Origin: Eutrophocola sp049446715 | GTDB lineage: Bacteria; Pseudomonadota; Gammaproteobacteria; Pseudomonadales; Pseudohongiellaceae | Direction: 5' to 3' | DNA: 64,000 nucleotides | NCBI GenBank assembly: GCA_049446715.1 | Contig: JBMTQX010000004.1 | Coordinates: 27,615-91,614 of the forward strand | In this document: positions 7,316-15,892 of the stretch, in pieces | Numbering within the stretch: the stretch's first letter is position 1 | Layout of the letters: each line of letters opens with the position of its first letter | The notes under the pieces: generated by a model | What the model saw: the letters and a program-made list of their open reading frames with translations, nothing else | Database searches by the model: none | What the model was told of the DNA's origin: nothing | Made by a program: the position numbers and the translations under genes

Positions 7316-8428
7316 TTAAGAGGTAGCGTGGTGTTCGCGGGCCAGGTATTCATGGGACTGCATTTCCAGCAGCCGTGAACAGGTCCTTTCAAACGGAAAA
7401 TTTAGCTCTTCGCCCTGGTACAGGCCTTCCAGCGGCGCGGCGGCTGACAGAATGAGCTTGACCTGCTGGTCGTAGAATTCATCCACCATGGAAATGAAGC
7501 GACGGGCCCGGTCATCCCGGGTCAGGTCAAACACCGGGACATTTGAAATCAGCACAGTATGGAACAGTTGCGATATTTCAATGTAGTCGGCGGCACTGCG
7601 CGGTCCGTCACACAGGTCATCAAACTCAAACCAGGCAATCCCCTCGGCCCAGCGGCGGATGCGGATATCGCGGCCCAGAATTTCCAGGGTTTCATGTTCG
7701 ATGGTGGCCATGCCACCGGCCAGGCTGTCAAAACAGGCCAGCATGGCACTGTCCGCCGGCTCACCTAGGGGTGTGTAGTAGATTTCAGCACTTTCGAGAG
7801 TACGCAGGCGATAATCGGTGCCGCCATCCACATTTAGGACACGGGTGTGTTTTTCCAGCAGGGCGATGGCAGGAAGGAACTTCTGCCGTTGCAAACCGCG
7901 TTCATAGAGGCGTGCCGGCTCAATATTGGATGTGGTGACCAGGACCGTGCCATTCTCGAACAAGGCCTCCAGCAGGTTGCCCAGGATCATGGCATCGCCA
8001 ATATCTGTAACAAAAAACTCGTCGAAACATAGCACATCAGCCTGCGCACTGATTTCACCGGCAACCAGGCGCAATGGATTTTTTTCGCCGCGGTTGGCAT
8101 ATAGCCCGCGATGGACCCGCTGCATGAAGCGGTGAAAATGCATGCGCAGCTTGCGCTCACCGGGAAGACAATGAAAGAAGATGTCCATCAGGTAGGTTTT
8201 GCCGCGCCCTACCCCGCCCCAGAAGTACAGCCCCCTGATCTGCGCTGGCTGGCGAGGCCGGCCCAGCAGCCTGCCAAGCAGTGATACCGGTTGCTGCCAG
8301 TACGCCACCAGGTCGGCGTAAAGCCGGTCAAGTTCCGCCATGGCGGCCTGCTGGGCAGCATCCGTCTGGATTTTGCCTTCTGCCAGGTCGCGGGAATAGT
8401 GCTCGGCTGGAGTCAGTGAAGTGCTCAA
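7316..8428 (-). CDS. zapE: Cell division ATPase ZapE (AFG1-like)
   Basis: A 370-residue AFG1/ZapE P-loop ATPase. Walker A is GGVGRGKT (71-78), Walker B is VLCFDEF (132-138) with D136/E137, and sensor-like residues lie in VTTSN about 30 residues later. ZapE associates with the FtsZ ring in E. coli under low oxygen or high temperature and destabilises FtsZ polymers in vitro; AFG1 relatives act on respiratory complexes. It is divergent from zapG, the same pairing as in E. coli, and starts at the ATG at 8428. Confidence 0.92.
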   Translation of the reverse strand: MSTSLTPAEHYSRDLAEGKIQTDAAQQAAMAELDRLYADLVAYWQQPVSLLGRLLGRPRQPAQIRGLYFWGGVGRGKTYLMDIFFHCLPGERKLRMHFHRFMQRVHRGLYANRGEKNPLRLVAGEISAQADVLCFDEFFVTDIGDAMILGNLLEALFENGTVLVTTSNIEPARLYERGLQRQKFLPAIALLEKHTRVLNVDGGTDYRLRTLESAEIYYTPLGEPADSAMLACFDSLAGGMATIEHETLEILGRDIRIRRWAEGIAWFEFDDLCDGPRSAADYIEISQLFHTVLISNVPVFDLTRDDRARRFISMVDEFYDQQVKLILSAAAPLEGLYQGEELNFPFERTCSRLLEMQSHEYLAREHHATS

Positions 8429-8576
8429 AAAGACGTGTCAGGTATTGGGGAATTACAAGGCACAGATTATAGGTATAATCAAAGCCATGTTTCCAAGGTT
8501 TCTTCCGGACACATTTTCCTGCCCATGCATACCAGTCTTGCAGTCAACGCATTACATTTAACACAGGAATAGCATT

Positions 8577-9059
8577 ATGACCTGGCTTTTTGGTCTTCTG
8601 GGTTTCGCCATCGGCGTTCTGGCCGGCGCACTCGCCTACAAGCAACTCATGTCTGACGAAGTCAAAGTAAAGTCGCTCGAAGACCAACTGCGCAATCTGG
8701 AAAAGGAGCATGAGGCCTACAAGGACAATGTGCATTCCCACTTCAACAACACCGCAACCCTGCTCAACAACCTCACTGACAGCTACCGTGATGTCTATCG
8801 TCATATCGCCTCGGGCGCACAGGCCCTGTGCCCGGAATACATTTCAGACCAGCTTACTCACAGCGCCAGAGAACAGGACTCGCTCACCCGTGACACCTTT
8901 TCCAGTAAACTTGAGCAGTCTGTGACCGAGGACCTCTCCCCGCCACGGGACTACGCCGACAAAACCAGCCCTGATCAGAAAGGCAACCTGTCAGAAGACT
9001 ACGGCCTGGAGAAAGTCGACGTGAAGGAAACCAGGGAAAAGGACGGCGATTCAATCTAA
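8577..9059 (+). CDS. zapG: Inner membrane cell-division/envelope protein ZapG (YhcB, DUF1043)
   Basis: A 160-residue protein with an N-terminal transmembrane helix (about residues 2-22, WLFGLLGFAIGVLAGALAY). A coiled-coil region follows (30-75), containing HSHFNNTATLLNNLTDSYRDVYRHIASGAQALCP, the signature of DUF1043. The C-terminal 60 residues are acidic and probably disordered. YhcB/ZapG coordinates cell elongation, division and envelope synthesis in E. coli. It is divergent from zapE. The start ATG at 8577 is the only one that includes the membrane anchor. Confidence 0.9.
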   Translation: MTWLFGLLGFAIGVLAGALAYKQLMSDEVKVKSLEDQLRNLEKEHEAYKDNVHSHFNNTATLLNNLTDSYRDVYRHIASGAQALCPEYISDQLTHSAREQDSLTRDTFSSKLEQSVTEDLSPPRDYADKTSPDQKGNLSEDYGLEKVDVKETREKDGDSI

Positions 9060-9233
9060 TCCCGCCTAATCCCGCTTGTCAGGCGGATGCAGAGCGGCCA
9101 AAACCGCCAAGAGGCAGGTTGTTCCCTGTGACCGCTGCCGAATGCCCGCAACCCATTCAAGCCAACTCTTCGTGTGCTTCACAGACAGGCAAATTCCTGT
9201 GCAATTCAGCGGGTTATTCCCCGGACATGTGAC

Positions 9234-9262
9234 TTGGGACTTAGCACTGCCCCATGTATAAT
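9234..9262 (+). promoter_or_regulatory. Sigma-70 promoter candidate for cysD-cysNC
   Basis: TTGGGA (9234-9239), a 17-base spacer and a consensus TATAAT (9257-9262) lie 81 bp upstream of the cysD ATG. The weak -35 would fit an activator-dependent promoter such as one controlled by CysB, but no CysB site was verified. The rest of the 283-bp gap between zapG and cysD shows no gene. Confidence 0.6.
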
Positions 9263-9342
9263 CTGCGCCCCGATTGACCCGGGGCGGTCCCGGCGTCGCA
9301 TGCAAAGCCAGGCTCAGGCAGCTGAGTCTGAACAGAGAACCC

Positions 9343-10260
9343 ATGACTACCGAACACAAGCTGACTCACCTCAAGCAACTTGAGGCGGAGAGTATTCACA
9401 TCATTCGCGAAGTCGCGGCAGAATTCGAAAACCCGGTGATGCTGTATTCCGTAGGCAAGGACTCTGCCGTGATGCTGCATCTGGCCCTCAAGGCTTTCTA
9501 TCCGGGCAAGCTGCCTTTCAAACTCCTGCACGTGGACACCACCTGGAAGTTCAGGGAAATGATCGAGTTCAGGGACAATCTGGCCGAACGCCTGGGCCTA
9601 GACCTGATCGTGCACACAAACCAGGAAGGCGTGGACGCCGGTGTCAGCCCGTTTACCTATGGTTCCTCCAAGCACACCGACATCATGAAAACCCAGGCCC
9701 TGAAACAGGCCCTGGACAAGTTCAAGTTTGACGCCGCGTTTGGCGGTGCACGTCGTGACGAAGAAGCGTCCCGGGCCAAGGAGCGCGTGTACTCCTTCCG
9801 TGACCGCAACCACAAATGGGATCCGAAAAACCAGCGCCCGGAATTGTGGAACCTCTACAACGGCAAGATCAATCGCAGCAAGGGTGAAAGTATTCGTGTG
9901 TTCCCGCTGTCCAACTGGACCGAACTCGACATCTGGCAGTACATCCACCTCAACAACATCGACATACCATCACTGTACTTCGCCAAGGAGCGTCCGGTGG
10001 TGGAATATGAAGGCACGGAAATTTGCGTCAACGATGATCGTGTTCCCGCGGAACTGGCGGCCAAGGCCGTCATGAAGAAAGTGCGCTTCCGCACCCTGGG
10101 CTGCTACCCGCTGACCGGCGCGGTTGAATCCGAAGCCACCACATTGCCGGAGATCATCCAGGAAATGCTGCTGGCGACCACCTCCGAACGCCAGGGTCGC
10201 ACCATCGACAAGGACCAGGCCGGTTCGATGGAGAAAAAGAAACGGGAAGGGTACTTCTGA
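9343..10260 (+). CDS. cysD: Sulfate adenylyltransferase subunit 2 (CysD)
   Basis: A 305-residue PP-loop enzyme. It contains the ATP-pyrophosphatase loop VMLYSVGKDSAVMLHLALKAF (starting near residue 28) and the GGARRDEEASRAKERVYSFRD segment. With the GTPase CysN it makes adenosine 5'-phosphosulfate from ATP and sulfate, the first step of sulfate assimilation. The ATG at 9343 matches the family N-terminus; the frame is open upstream to 9274 but those residues are not family-like. The stop overlaps the cysNC start (TGATG). Confidence 0.97.
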   Translation: MTTEHKLTHLKQLEAESIHIIREVAAEFENPVMLYSVGKDSAVMLHLALKAFYPGKLPFKLLHVDTTWKFREMIEFRDNLAERLGLDLIVHTNQEGVDAGVSPFTYGSSKHTDIMKTQALKQALDKFKFDAAFGGARRDEEASRAKERVYSFRDRNHKWDPKNQRPELWNLYNGKINRSKGESIRVFPLSNWTELDIWQYIHLNNIDIPSLYFAKERPVVEYEGTEICVNDDRVPAELAAKAVMKKVRFRTLGCYPLTGAVESEATTLPEIIQEMLLATTSERQGRTIDKDQAGSMEKKKREGYF

Positions 10261-12155
10261 TGTCACACCAGTCAGATCTTATAGCCACAGACATCAACGC
10301 CTATCTTGCGCAGCATGAGCGCAAGGAACTGTTGCGCCTGCTCACCTGCGGCAGTGTCGATGACGGTAAAAGCACCCTGATCGGCCGCCTGCTGTATGAC
10401 ACAAAGATGGTGTACCAGGACCAGCTGGATGCCATCAGCAAGGACAAGAAATCCGGCGCCACTGCCGGGGAGCTGGACCTGTCCCGTCTGACTGACGGCC
10501 TGCAGGCCGAGCGCGAACAGGGCATCACCATCGATGTCGCCTACCGCTACTTCTCGACCGCCAAGCGCAAATTCATCATTGCCGATACTCCGGGCCACGA
10601 ACAGTACACCCGTAACATGGCTACGGGCGCCTCCAACTGCGAACTGGCGATCATCCTGATTGATGCCCGCCATGGCGTACTGACGCAGACGCGTCGCCAT
10701 ACCTTTATTGCTTCCCTGCTGGGCATCCGCCACCTGATTGTGGCCGTGAACAAGATGGACCTAATGGATTTCAGTGAAGACGTGTACAACAAGATCCGCG
10801 ACGACTACCTGGATTTCACCCAGGATCTCGACACCGGCGCACTCACCTTTATCCCGATGTCTGCCCTAAAGGGCGACAACGTGGTCCATGCCAGCGAAAA
10901 CATGCCCTGGTATGAGGGCGAGACCCTGATGTCGATGCTGGAAACGGTCAAAATCAGTGCCGATCGCAACTTTGAGGACTTCCGCTTCTCGGTGCAAATC
11001 GTAAACCGCCCGAACCTGGATTTTCGCGGTTACTGCGGCACCATCACCTCCGGCATCATTCGCAAGGGTGACCACATCACCGCCCTGCCCTCCGGCAAGA
11101 CAAGCACCGTGAAATCCATTGTCACTTACGACGAGGAACTGGAGCAGGCTTTCACACCGATGGCCGTCACCCTGACACTGGAAGACGAGATCGACATCAG
11201 CCGCGGCGACATGATCGTGCATTCCGACAACGTACCGGCCTGCAGCACCGAATTCACGGCCTCCATCGTCTGGATGAATGAAAAGGCCCTGGTGCCCGGT
11301 ACGCTGTACGATTTCAAGCAGACCAGCCGCAACACCAGTGGTGTGATTGACAACATCCGTTACAAGGTGGACGTCAATACCCTGGAAACCAGTCCCACGC
11401 CAACCCTGGAACTGAATGAGATCGGCGTTTGCGACATCAGTCTCAACGAAGCTATCCAGTTCGACGACTACAAGAAAAACCCCGGCACCGGTTCCTTCAT
11501 CATCATCGACCGCCTGACCAACGTCACGGTGGGCGCCGGCATGATTTCCGTTGACTACAAAACCGGCAAGCACATCAGCACCGTGTCTGCCCATGTCACT
11601 ACCGAGGAACGTGCTGCCCGTTATGGTCAGAAACCGGTGACTGTCCTGTTCATGGGCTTGTCAGGCTCAGGCAAGTCCACCCTGGCCCACGCCCTGGAAC
11701 GCCGACTGTTCGATATGGGCCGAGTCAGCTCTGTCCTGGATGGCAAACAGATGCGCCTCGGCATCAGCCGCGACCTGTCCCATGACGCCGAAGGTCGCGC
11801 CGAAAACCTGCGCCGTAGCGCCTATATCGCGCGGTACCTGAACGACAACGGCCTGATCTGCTGTGCCGCCTTTGTAGCGCCGAACCTGGATTCGCGCGAG
11901 CATTTGATCAGTGTAATCGGTGAAGGCAACTGCATTGTGGTGTACCTGAACCCGCCGCTGGATGTCTGCAAGCAGCGTGATCCGAGCGGTCTTTATGCCG
12001 CCGAGGAAAATGTGCCTACCGGTACCGTACCGGGCGTATCATTTGATTACCCGGAACCGGACAGCCCGGACCTCATCCTGCCCACCCATGAGCTTGATAT
12101 GGAAGAGTGTATTGATCGTGTGATCAACGTGATGAAGGAACATTCGATTCTATGA
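10260..12155 (+). CDS. cysNC: Bifunctional sulfate adenylyltransferase GTPase subunit / APS kinase (CysNC), kinase half atypical
   Basis: A 631-residue fusion. Residues 1-455 are CysN, an EF-Tu-like GTPase with GSVDDGKST (G1), DTPGHEQ (G3) and NKMD (G4), which couples GTP hydrolysis to APS formation. Residues 459-631 are an APS-kinase domain with a good Walker A (GLSGSGKST). The kinase normally has DGDNVR at the substrate site; here residues 494-499 read DGKQMR, so the second acidic residue is lysine and the asparagine is glutamine. The later GLYK motif reads GLYA. Conserved FVAP and QRDPSGLY segments remain. The kinase may be impaired or altered; PAPS could then need another enzyme. The stop is followed by a repeat and a terminator. 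Confidence 0.93.
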   Translation: MSHQSDLIATDINAYLAQHERKELLRLLTCGSVDDGKSTLIGRLLYDTKMVYQDQLDAISKDKKSGATAGELDLSRLTDGLQAEREQGITIDVAYRYFSTAKRKFIIADTPGHEQYTRNMATGASNCELAIILIDARHGVLTQTRRHTFIASLLGIRHLIVAVNKMDLMDFSEDVYNKIRDDYLDFTQDLDTGALTFIPMSALKGDNVVHASENMPWYEGETLMSMLETVKISADRNFEDFRFSVQIVNRPNLDFRGYCGTITSGIIRKGDHITALPSGKTSTVKSIVTYDEELEQAFTPMAVTLTLEDEIDISRGDMIVHSDNVPACSTEFTASIVWMNEKALVPGTLYDFKQTSRNTSGVIDNIRYKVDVNTLETSPTPTLELNEIGVCDISLNEAIQFDDYKKNPGTGSFIIIDRLTNVTVGAGMISVDYKTGKHISTVSAHVTTEERAARYGQKPVTVLFMGLSGSGKSTLAHALERRLFDMGRVSSVLDGKQMRLGISRDLSHDAEGRAENLRRSAYIARYLNDNGLICCAAFVAPNLDSREHLISVIGEGNCIVVYLNPPLDVCKQRDPSGLYAAEENVPTGTVPGVSFDYPEPDSPDLILPTHELDMEECIDRVINVMKEHSIL

Positions 12156-12163
12156 TCATGGGG

Positions 12164-12281
12164 TAGGCCGGAAAAGGCCGCCCGCGGCCGACATCCGGCG
12201 CTGCCCCTGAACCCCTCCCTGATTACCGAATGGATCATAAAGCCGTACAACGGTGCTTAGCGCCTCTTCCGGCCTACATCA
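12164..12281. repeat. Inverted pair of GTAGGCCGGAA hairpin repeats
   Basis: Just after cysNC, GTAGGCCGGAAAAGGCC is followed about 90 bp later by its inverted relative GCGCCTCTTCCGGCCTACA. The outer GTAGG..CCTAC ends resemble repeat family A (1499, 45209, 45305), but the interior differs. It is noncoding and probably an extragenic palindromic element. Confidence 0.5.
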
Positions 12282-12294
12282 AACCTGGATTAAC

Positions 12295-12336
12295 AGGCAC
12301 AAAAAAGGGCCACCGAAGTTGCCCTTTTTTGTGCCT
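12295..12336. terminator. Bidirectional intrinsic terminator between cysNC and the TonB receptor
   Basis: A perfect 16-bp stem AGGCACAAAAAAGGGC / GCCCTTTTTTGTGCCT with a 10-base loop. It carries A/T runs on both sides, so it can stop transcripts of the converging cysNC and receptor genes. Confidence 0.9.
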
Positions 12337-12346
12337 GGCGATCTGA

Positions 12347-14446
12347 TCAGAACTGGCTACCCAGGGTAAAGAACACCTGGGCCGGCTCGCCAACGAAGTA
12401 GCGGTCGCCGCCAAAGGCGCTGTAATCGGCACGCTCGGCATAATCGGTGTCGAACAGGTTCATGGCACGTGCCGCGAAGTACCAGTTGTTGCCGGAGTCG
12501 TAGCGGTAACGCAGGTTGAACACGTCATGGCCTTCGTAGGAATGCAGGTTTTCCTCATCCGTGTAGTAGTCATCCATGTGCACCCATTCCAGGTTGAAGC
12601 TGTTCCTGGCGTTGAGCTGCCAGTTCAGCTGGACATTGCCAACCAGCTTCGGTGCGGTGTCCATGTCCTTGCCATCGAGCAGGATCGAGGTCCCCAGTGG
12701 GGCAATGTTTGACTCGTAGGTATGACGGGCATAGCTCAGAACAGTGTTCAAAGACAGCGTATCGGTCAGGCCGAATACGGCATTGAGCTCTACACCCTTG
12801 TGCTCGGTTTCACCACCGCTGACGTTGTTGCGGGCGCTGTCCTGGAAAATGACATCGTCTTTCTGCATGTAGTACGCACTCAATGTATAAGACGCATTGC
12901 CATGGTTGGCGCGATAACCCACTTCAAAGCTGTCGACCTTCTCGGAATCCAGGTCGGAAACCAGCTGGTTTGCCTGCAGGCGGTAGAGCTCGGTTGCCTG
13001 AGGCGCGCGGAAGGCGTAAGACAGGTTGGCATAGATCTGGGAGTCCGCATCGAAATCATGGATCCAGCCGATTTGCGCAGTCATGTTGTCAAAGTCATCG
13101 GTACGGTCGCTGGGACGGCTATAGCGACAGGCACCCGTCGGATTGAAAGCCGACACTGAGCAGCTGGAACCGTCTTCAGCGGTATTGCCATCAATCATGC
13201 GATTGTCGTAATCGTATTCGAGGTTCTCATAGCGCAAGGCAACACTGAACTGGTCCTGGTCGGTGGCCTGCCAGGTCATCAGGGCATAGGGAGACCACAT
13301 GGTGGCATCCACGGTGTAGTCATACTGCTTGCCGGCCGGGAACGAGCCAAAACCACCATTCTGGGTCTGCTTCAGGTAGCCGTCAGATATTTCCATGTCC
13401 AGGCCAACCGTCCAATTCACGCTGTCGGAAACATCCAGGCTGTACATGGTCTGTACACCAAAGGAGTCATGGCCGTTCTCCTCCAGCGGGGTGCCCGGCA
13501 GGAAGTGCATGAGGAAGGTCATTTCGGTGTCGCGGTAATACGGCGTGATCATCCAGCGGCCGTTTTCGGTTTTACCCTCGATGCGGGAATGCAGGCGCAG
13601 GGCGCTGGCATCACGGAATGCTTCCGGGTTGCCGTTTTCACGCTTGCGCGAATCATCTTTGTAGGCTTCAAAACCTTCCAAGTAGCCCGCGGTTTCCTGG
13701 TTCAGGTTGGTCATGGCCAGCACCGTGGTGACCTTGATGCTGCCATTGTCAAAGGTATGGCCCAGGTTCAGCTTCTGCTGGTCAAAGCCGGCATCATTCT
13801 TGTAACCGCCATCGGAAGCCCCGTTGAAATAGATACCATAGGCATGCTCACCGTTGACGCGGTTGGCGCCCAGGTTGAGGCGGCCGTATTCATTGGGGCC
13901 GGCATCGATGGAAATCTCGGTACTGGAATCCCGGGTCAGCGACGGGCTGATGACATTGATGGCACCGTGCAGGGCGTTCACGCCAAACATCACACTACCA
14001 GGGCCACGCACGACTTCGATGGCTCCCGCCTGTTCACTGTTGGCTTCAAACAGCTGGTTGACGTTACAGAAACCTGAACCGCGCAGCGGAATACCGTCCT
14101 GGGAAGTCTGGAACGAACCACAGCTGCCGGCACCGGTCAGCACGGGTGAGCGGATGCCCATCAGGGATTCCTGGCCGTTGCCGCGGTTGAACACCACCCC
14201 TGGCACGGTATTGAGCACTTCACCAATATGCACGTGCTTGAAGGTGTCGAGCAGGGTGCTGTCGAGGGCGAAGATACTGGCAGGAATATCCTGGATCGCC
14301 GTTTCCTGGCGGTCCGGGCTGACCATGATGGTCTCGAGCACATTGGTCTGGTCCTGGGCCTGGACAGCACCGCTGGCCAGCAGACCACCGGCGGCCAGTT
14401 GGGCCATGGCCAGTGACAATGAGTTGAGCCTGAATCTGGAATGCAT
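12347..14446 (-). CDS. TonB-dependent outer membrane receptor
   Basis: A 699-residue outer membrane transporter. A signal peptide (MHSRFRLNSLSLAMAQLAAG to AVQAQD) is followed by the plug domain (about 35-150, with TIMVSPDR, PGVVFNRGNGQ and IEVVRGPGSVMFGVNALHGAINV) and a beta-barrel ending in a terminal phenylalanine (FFTLGSQF). A cysteine pair in the plug (GSCGSFQ and GFCN) may be disulfide-bonded. The start at 14446 was chosen because it gives the signal peptide and has GGGGAG upstream. The substrate is unknown. The divergent membrane-bound regulator at 14665 is the likely controller. Confidence 0.9.
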   Translation of the reverse strand: MHSRFRLNSLSLAMAQLAAGGLLASGAVQAQDQTNVLETIMVSPDRQETAIQDIPASIFALDSTLLDTFKHVHIGEVLNTVPGVVFNRGNGQESLMGIRSPVLTGAGSCGSFQTSQDGIPLRGSGFCNVNQLFEANSEQAGAIEVVRGPGSVMFGVNALHGAINVISPSLTRDSSTEISIDAGPNEYGRLNLGANRVNGEHAYGIYFNGASDGGYKNDAGFDQQKLNLGHTFDNGSIKVTTVLAMTNLNQETAGYLEGFEAYKDDSRKRENGNPEAFRDASALRLHSRIEGKTENGRWMITPYYRDTEMTFLMHFLPGTPLEENGHDSFGVQTMYSLDVSDSVNWTVGLDMEISDGYLKQTQNGGFGSFPAGKQYDYTVDATMWSPYALMTWQATDQDQFSVALRYENLEYDYDNRMIDGNTAEDGSSCSVSAFNPTGACRYSRPSDRTDDFDNMTAQIGWIHDFDADSQIYANLSYAFRAPQATELYRLQANQLVSDLDSEKVDSFEVGYRANHGNASYTLSAYYMQKDDVIFQDSARNNVSGGETEHKGVELNAVFGLTDTLSLNTVLSYARHTYESNIAPLGTSILLDGKDMDTAPKLVGNVQLNWQLNARNSFNLEWVHMDDYYTDEENLHSYEGHDVFNLRYRYDSGNNWYFAARAMNLFDTDYAERADYSAFGGDRYFVGEPAQVFFTLGSQF

Positions 14447-14619
14447 ACTGGTTTCTCCCCTGAGAACGCATGAACTTGCCTGGACGATAGATGGACTTTG
14501 CCGGCAGTCTCCCGGTCTGCAGCCGGGCTGGGTGAAAGGCGCTGAAAGGCCCCTGCCCGCAACCCGGTCGTCCAGTAAGACCGGGCCCGAAAAATTTGCT
14601 ATATTCTGCACATTTGATG

Positions 14620-14640
14620 CTGTAAACCAATGATTTACAG
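14620..14640. promoter_or_regulatory. Palindrome in the receptor/regulator divergent promoter region
   Basis: CTGTAAA, seven bases, then TTTACAG: a perfect 7-bp inverted repeat with 14-bp centre-to-centre spacing, 25 bp before the regulator start and 174 bp before the receptor start. It is a plausible operator for a dimeric winged-helix protein. Evidence is position and symmetry only. Confidence 0.45.
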
Positions 14641-14664
14641 TCAAAAAAAGCTGATTTTTTCCTG

Positions 14665-15834
14665 ATGCCCCCGTTAAACGATTTTTACATCAATAACATC
14701 CGCGTAGATGCCGACCGTTGTCGTGTTTTTCGCGATGACAAGGTCATTGCGCTGGAGCCCAAGGTCGTCCAGGTCCTGTTGTTCCTGGCCCGCCATCCTG
14801 GCGAAGTCGTCACCCACCAGACCCTGCTCGACAACATCTGGGCTGGTACCGTGGTCGAAGCCAGTGCCCTGCAGCGCTGCATCGCACAATTACGTAAAGC
14901 GTTCCTGGACGATGCCCGGCAGCAGCGCATTATCGCCACTTACCCGAAACGCGGCTACAGCCTGGTCGGCGAGATTTCCTGGCAGAACACCGAATCAACA
15001 GCCCCTGTCATCAGTCACAGGGCGTGGCTGCCGGCCGCCATGGTGGTTCTGGTCGCTGTGGCAAGCCTGATGCTGCTCACCGGCAGGAACGCTGGACTCA
15101 GCGTCGATTCGACAGATGCCCTGACAGCATCTGCCACCACAGGCCGAGCGCCGGTGGCCAGTTTGGCCCTGCAGAATGCCATTGCCGATCCGGACAGTTT
15201 CCCCGTGTATTCTCCCGATGGCCGCTTTGTGGTGTACCCCCGATTTCTGGAAGAGCGTAAGGCTCACCTCTGGGCCCGCGATCTGGCCTACGGCAATGAT
15301 TTCATGCTGACCGAGGAAGCCGGTATCTATGAACACTTGGCCTGGTCCGGCGACAGCAGTCGCCTGGTGTTCGTGGACGCTACCTGCCTGCTTGACCACT
15401 GCAGCACCTCCCGGTGCGCCTCACTGAAATCCGTGTCCATCTCCCAGTCGGAAACCAATATTCTGTCGGTCCAGAAGCTCATTGACTGCAGCCCCAGCCG
15501 GTTGCTGTCTCCGGAATGGCTGGGCCCGCGCGAACTGGCCGTCATCGAGGTCAGTGAGAATACCGCCGCTCTGGTCAGTTTCGACCTGGCCAGTCCCGAG
15601 CAGGGCGAGCAGGATCACAGCCCTGACCGCCAGGTACTGTATCAAAGCAGTAACATGCTGCCCTACCACCTGAGCTATTCCCGCCAGACCGGCGTGCTCA
15701 CCATCATGGCCATTAATCCCGAGGGCAGGAAGGAATTGCTGTTCATGGATACCCGCACCGGCACCGTAAACCATAACGAGACGGCAGTATTCCTGCCGGA
15801 CGACAACTGGTATCCCAGTGCAGTGCCTTTCTGA
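14665..15834 (+). CDS. Membrane-bound winged-helix regulator (CadC/ToxR type) with a TolB-like periplasmic domain
   Basis: A 389-residue one-component regulator. Residues 5-103 form an OmpR/CadC-type winged helix (IALEPKVVQVLLFLARHPGEVV, VVEASALQRCIAQLRKAFLDD, IIATYPKRGYSLVG). Residues 121-139 are a single transmembrane helix. Residues 160-389 are periplasmic, with PDGRFVVYPRF, WARDL and WSGDSSRLVF blocks typical of WD40/PD40 (TolB-like) propellers, though shorter than a full propeller. The periplasmic part would sense a signal while the cytoplasmic part binds DNA. It is divergent from the TonB receptor, so local control is likely. No clear ribosome-binding site precedes the ATG. Confidence 0.85.
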   Translation: MPPLNDFYINNIRVDADRCRVFRDDKVIALEPKVVQVLLFLARHPGEVVTHQTLLDNIWAGTVVEASALQRCIAQLRKAFLDDARQQRIIATYPKRGYSLVGEISWQNTESTAPVISHRAWLPAAMVVLVAVASLMLLTGRNAGLSVDSTDALTASATTGRAPVASLALQNAIADPDSFPVYSPDGRFVVYPRFLEERKAHLWARDLAYGNDFMLTEEAGIYEHLAWSGDSSRLVFVDATCLLDHCSTSRCASLKSVSISQSETNILSVQKLIDCSPSRLLSPEWLGPRELAVIEVSENTAALVSFDLASPEQGEQDHSPDRQVLYQSSNMLPYHLSYSRQTGVLTIMAINPEGRKELLFMDTRTGTVNHNETAVFLPDDNWYPSAVPF

Positions 15835-15892
15835 CCCCGCCATGTCGCCGTTTGTCTCTCCCCTTATTCAGTAAATAAAAGAAGTTATTCCT

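Noticed and set aside
8445..8479. TATAAT at 8474 as a zapG promoter
   Set aside because: The nearest -35-like TTGGGG is 23 bases away, too far; no alternative -35 fits.
14620..14633. CTGTAAACCAATGA also occurs at 39827-39840 before rpoN
   Set aside because: Only half the palindrome is shared; a 14-base match is expected by chance several times in 64 kb.
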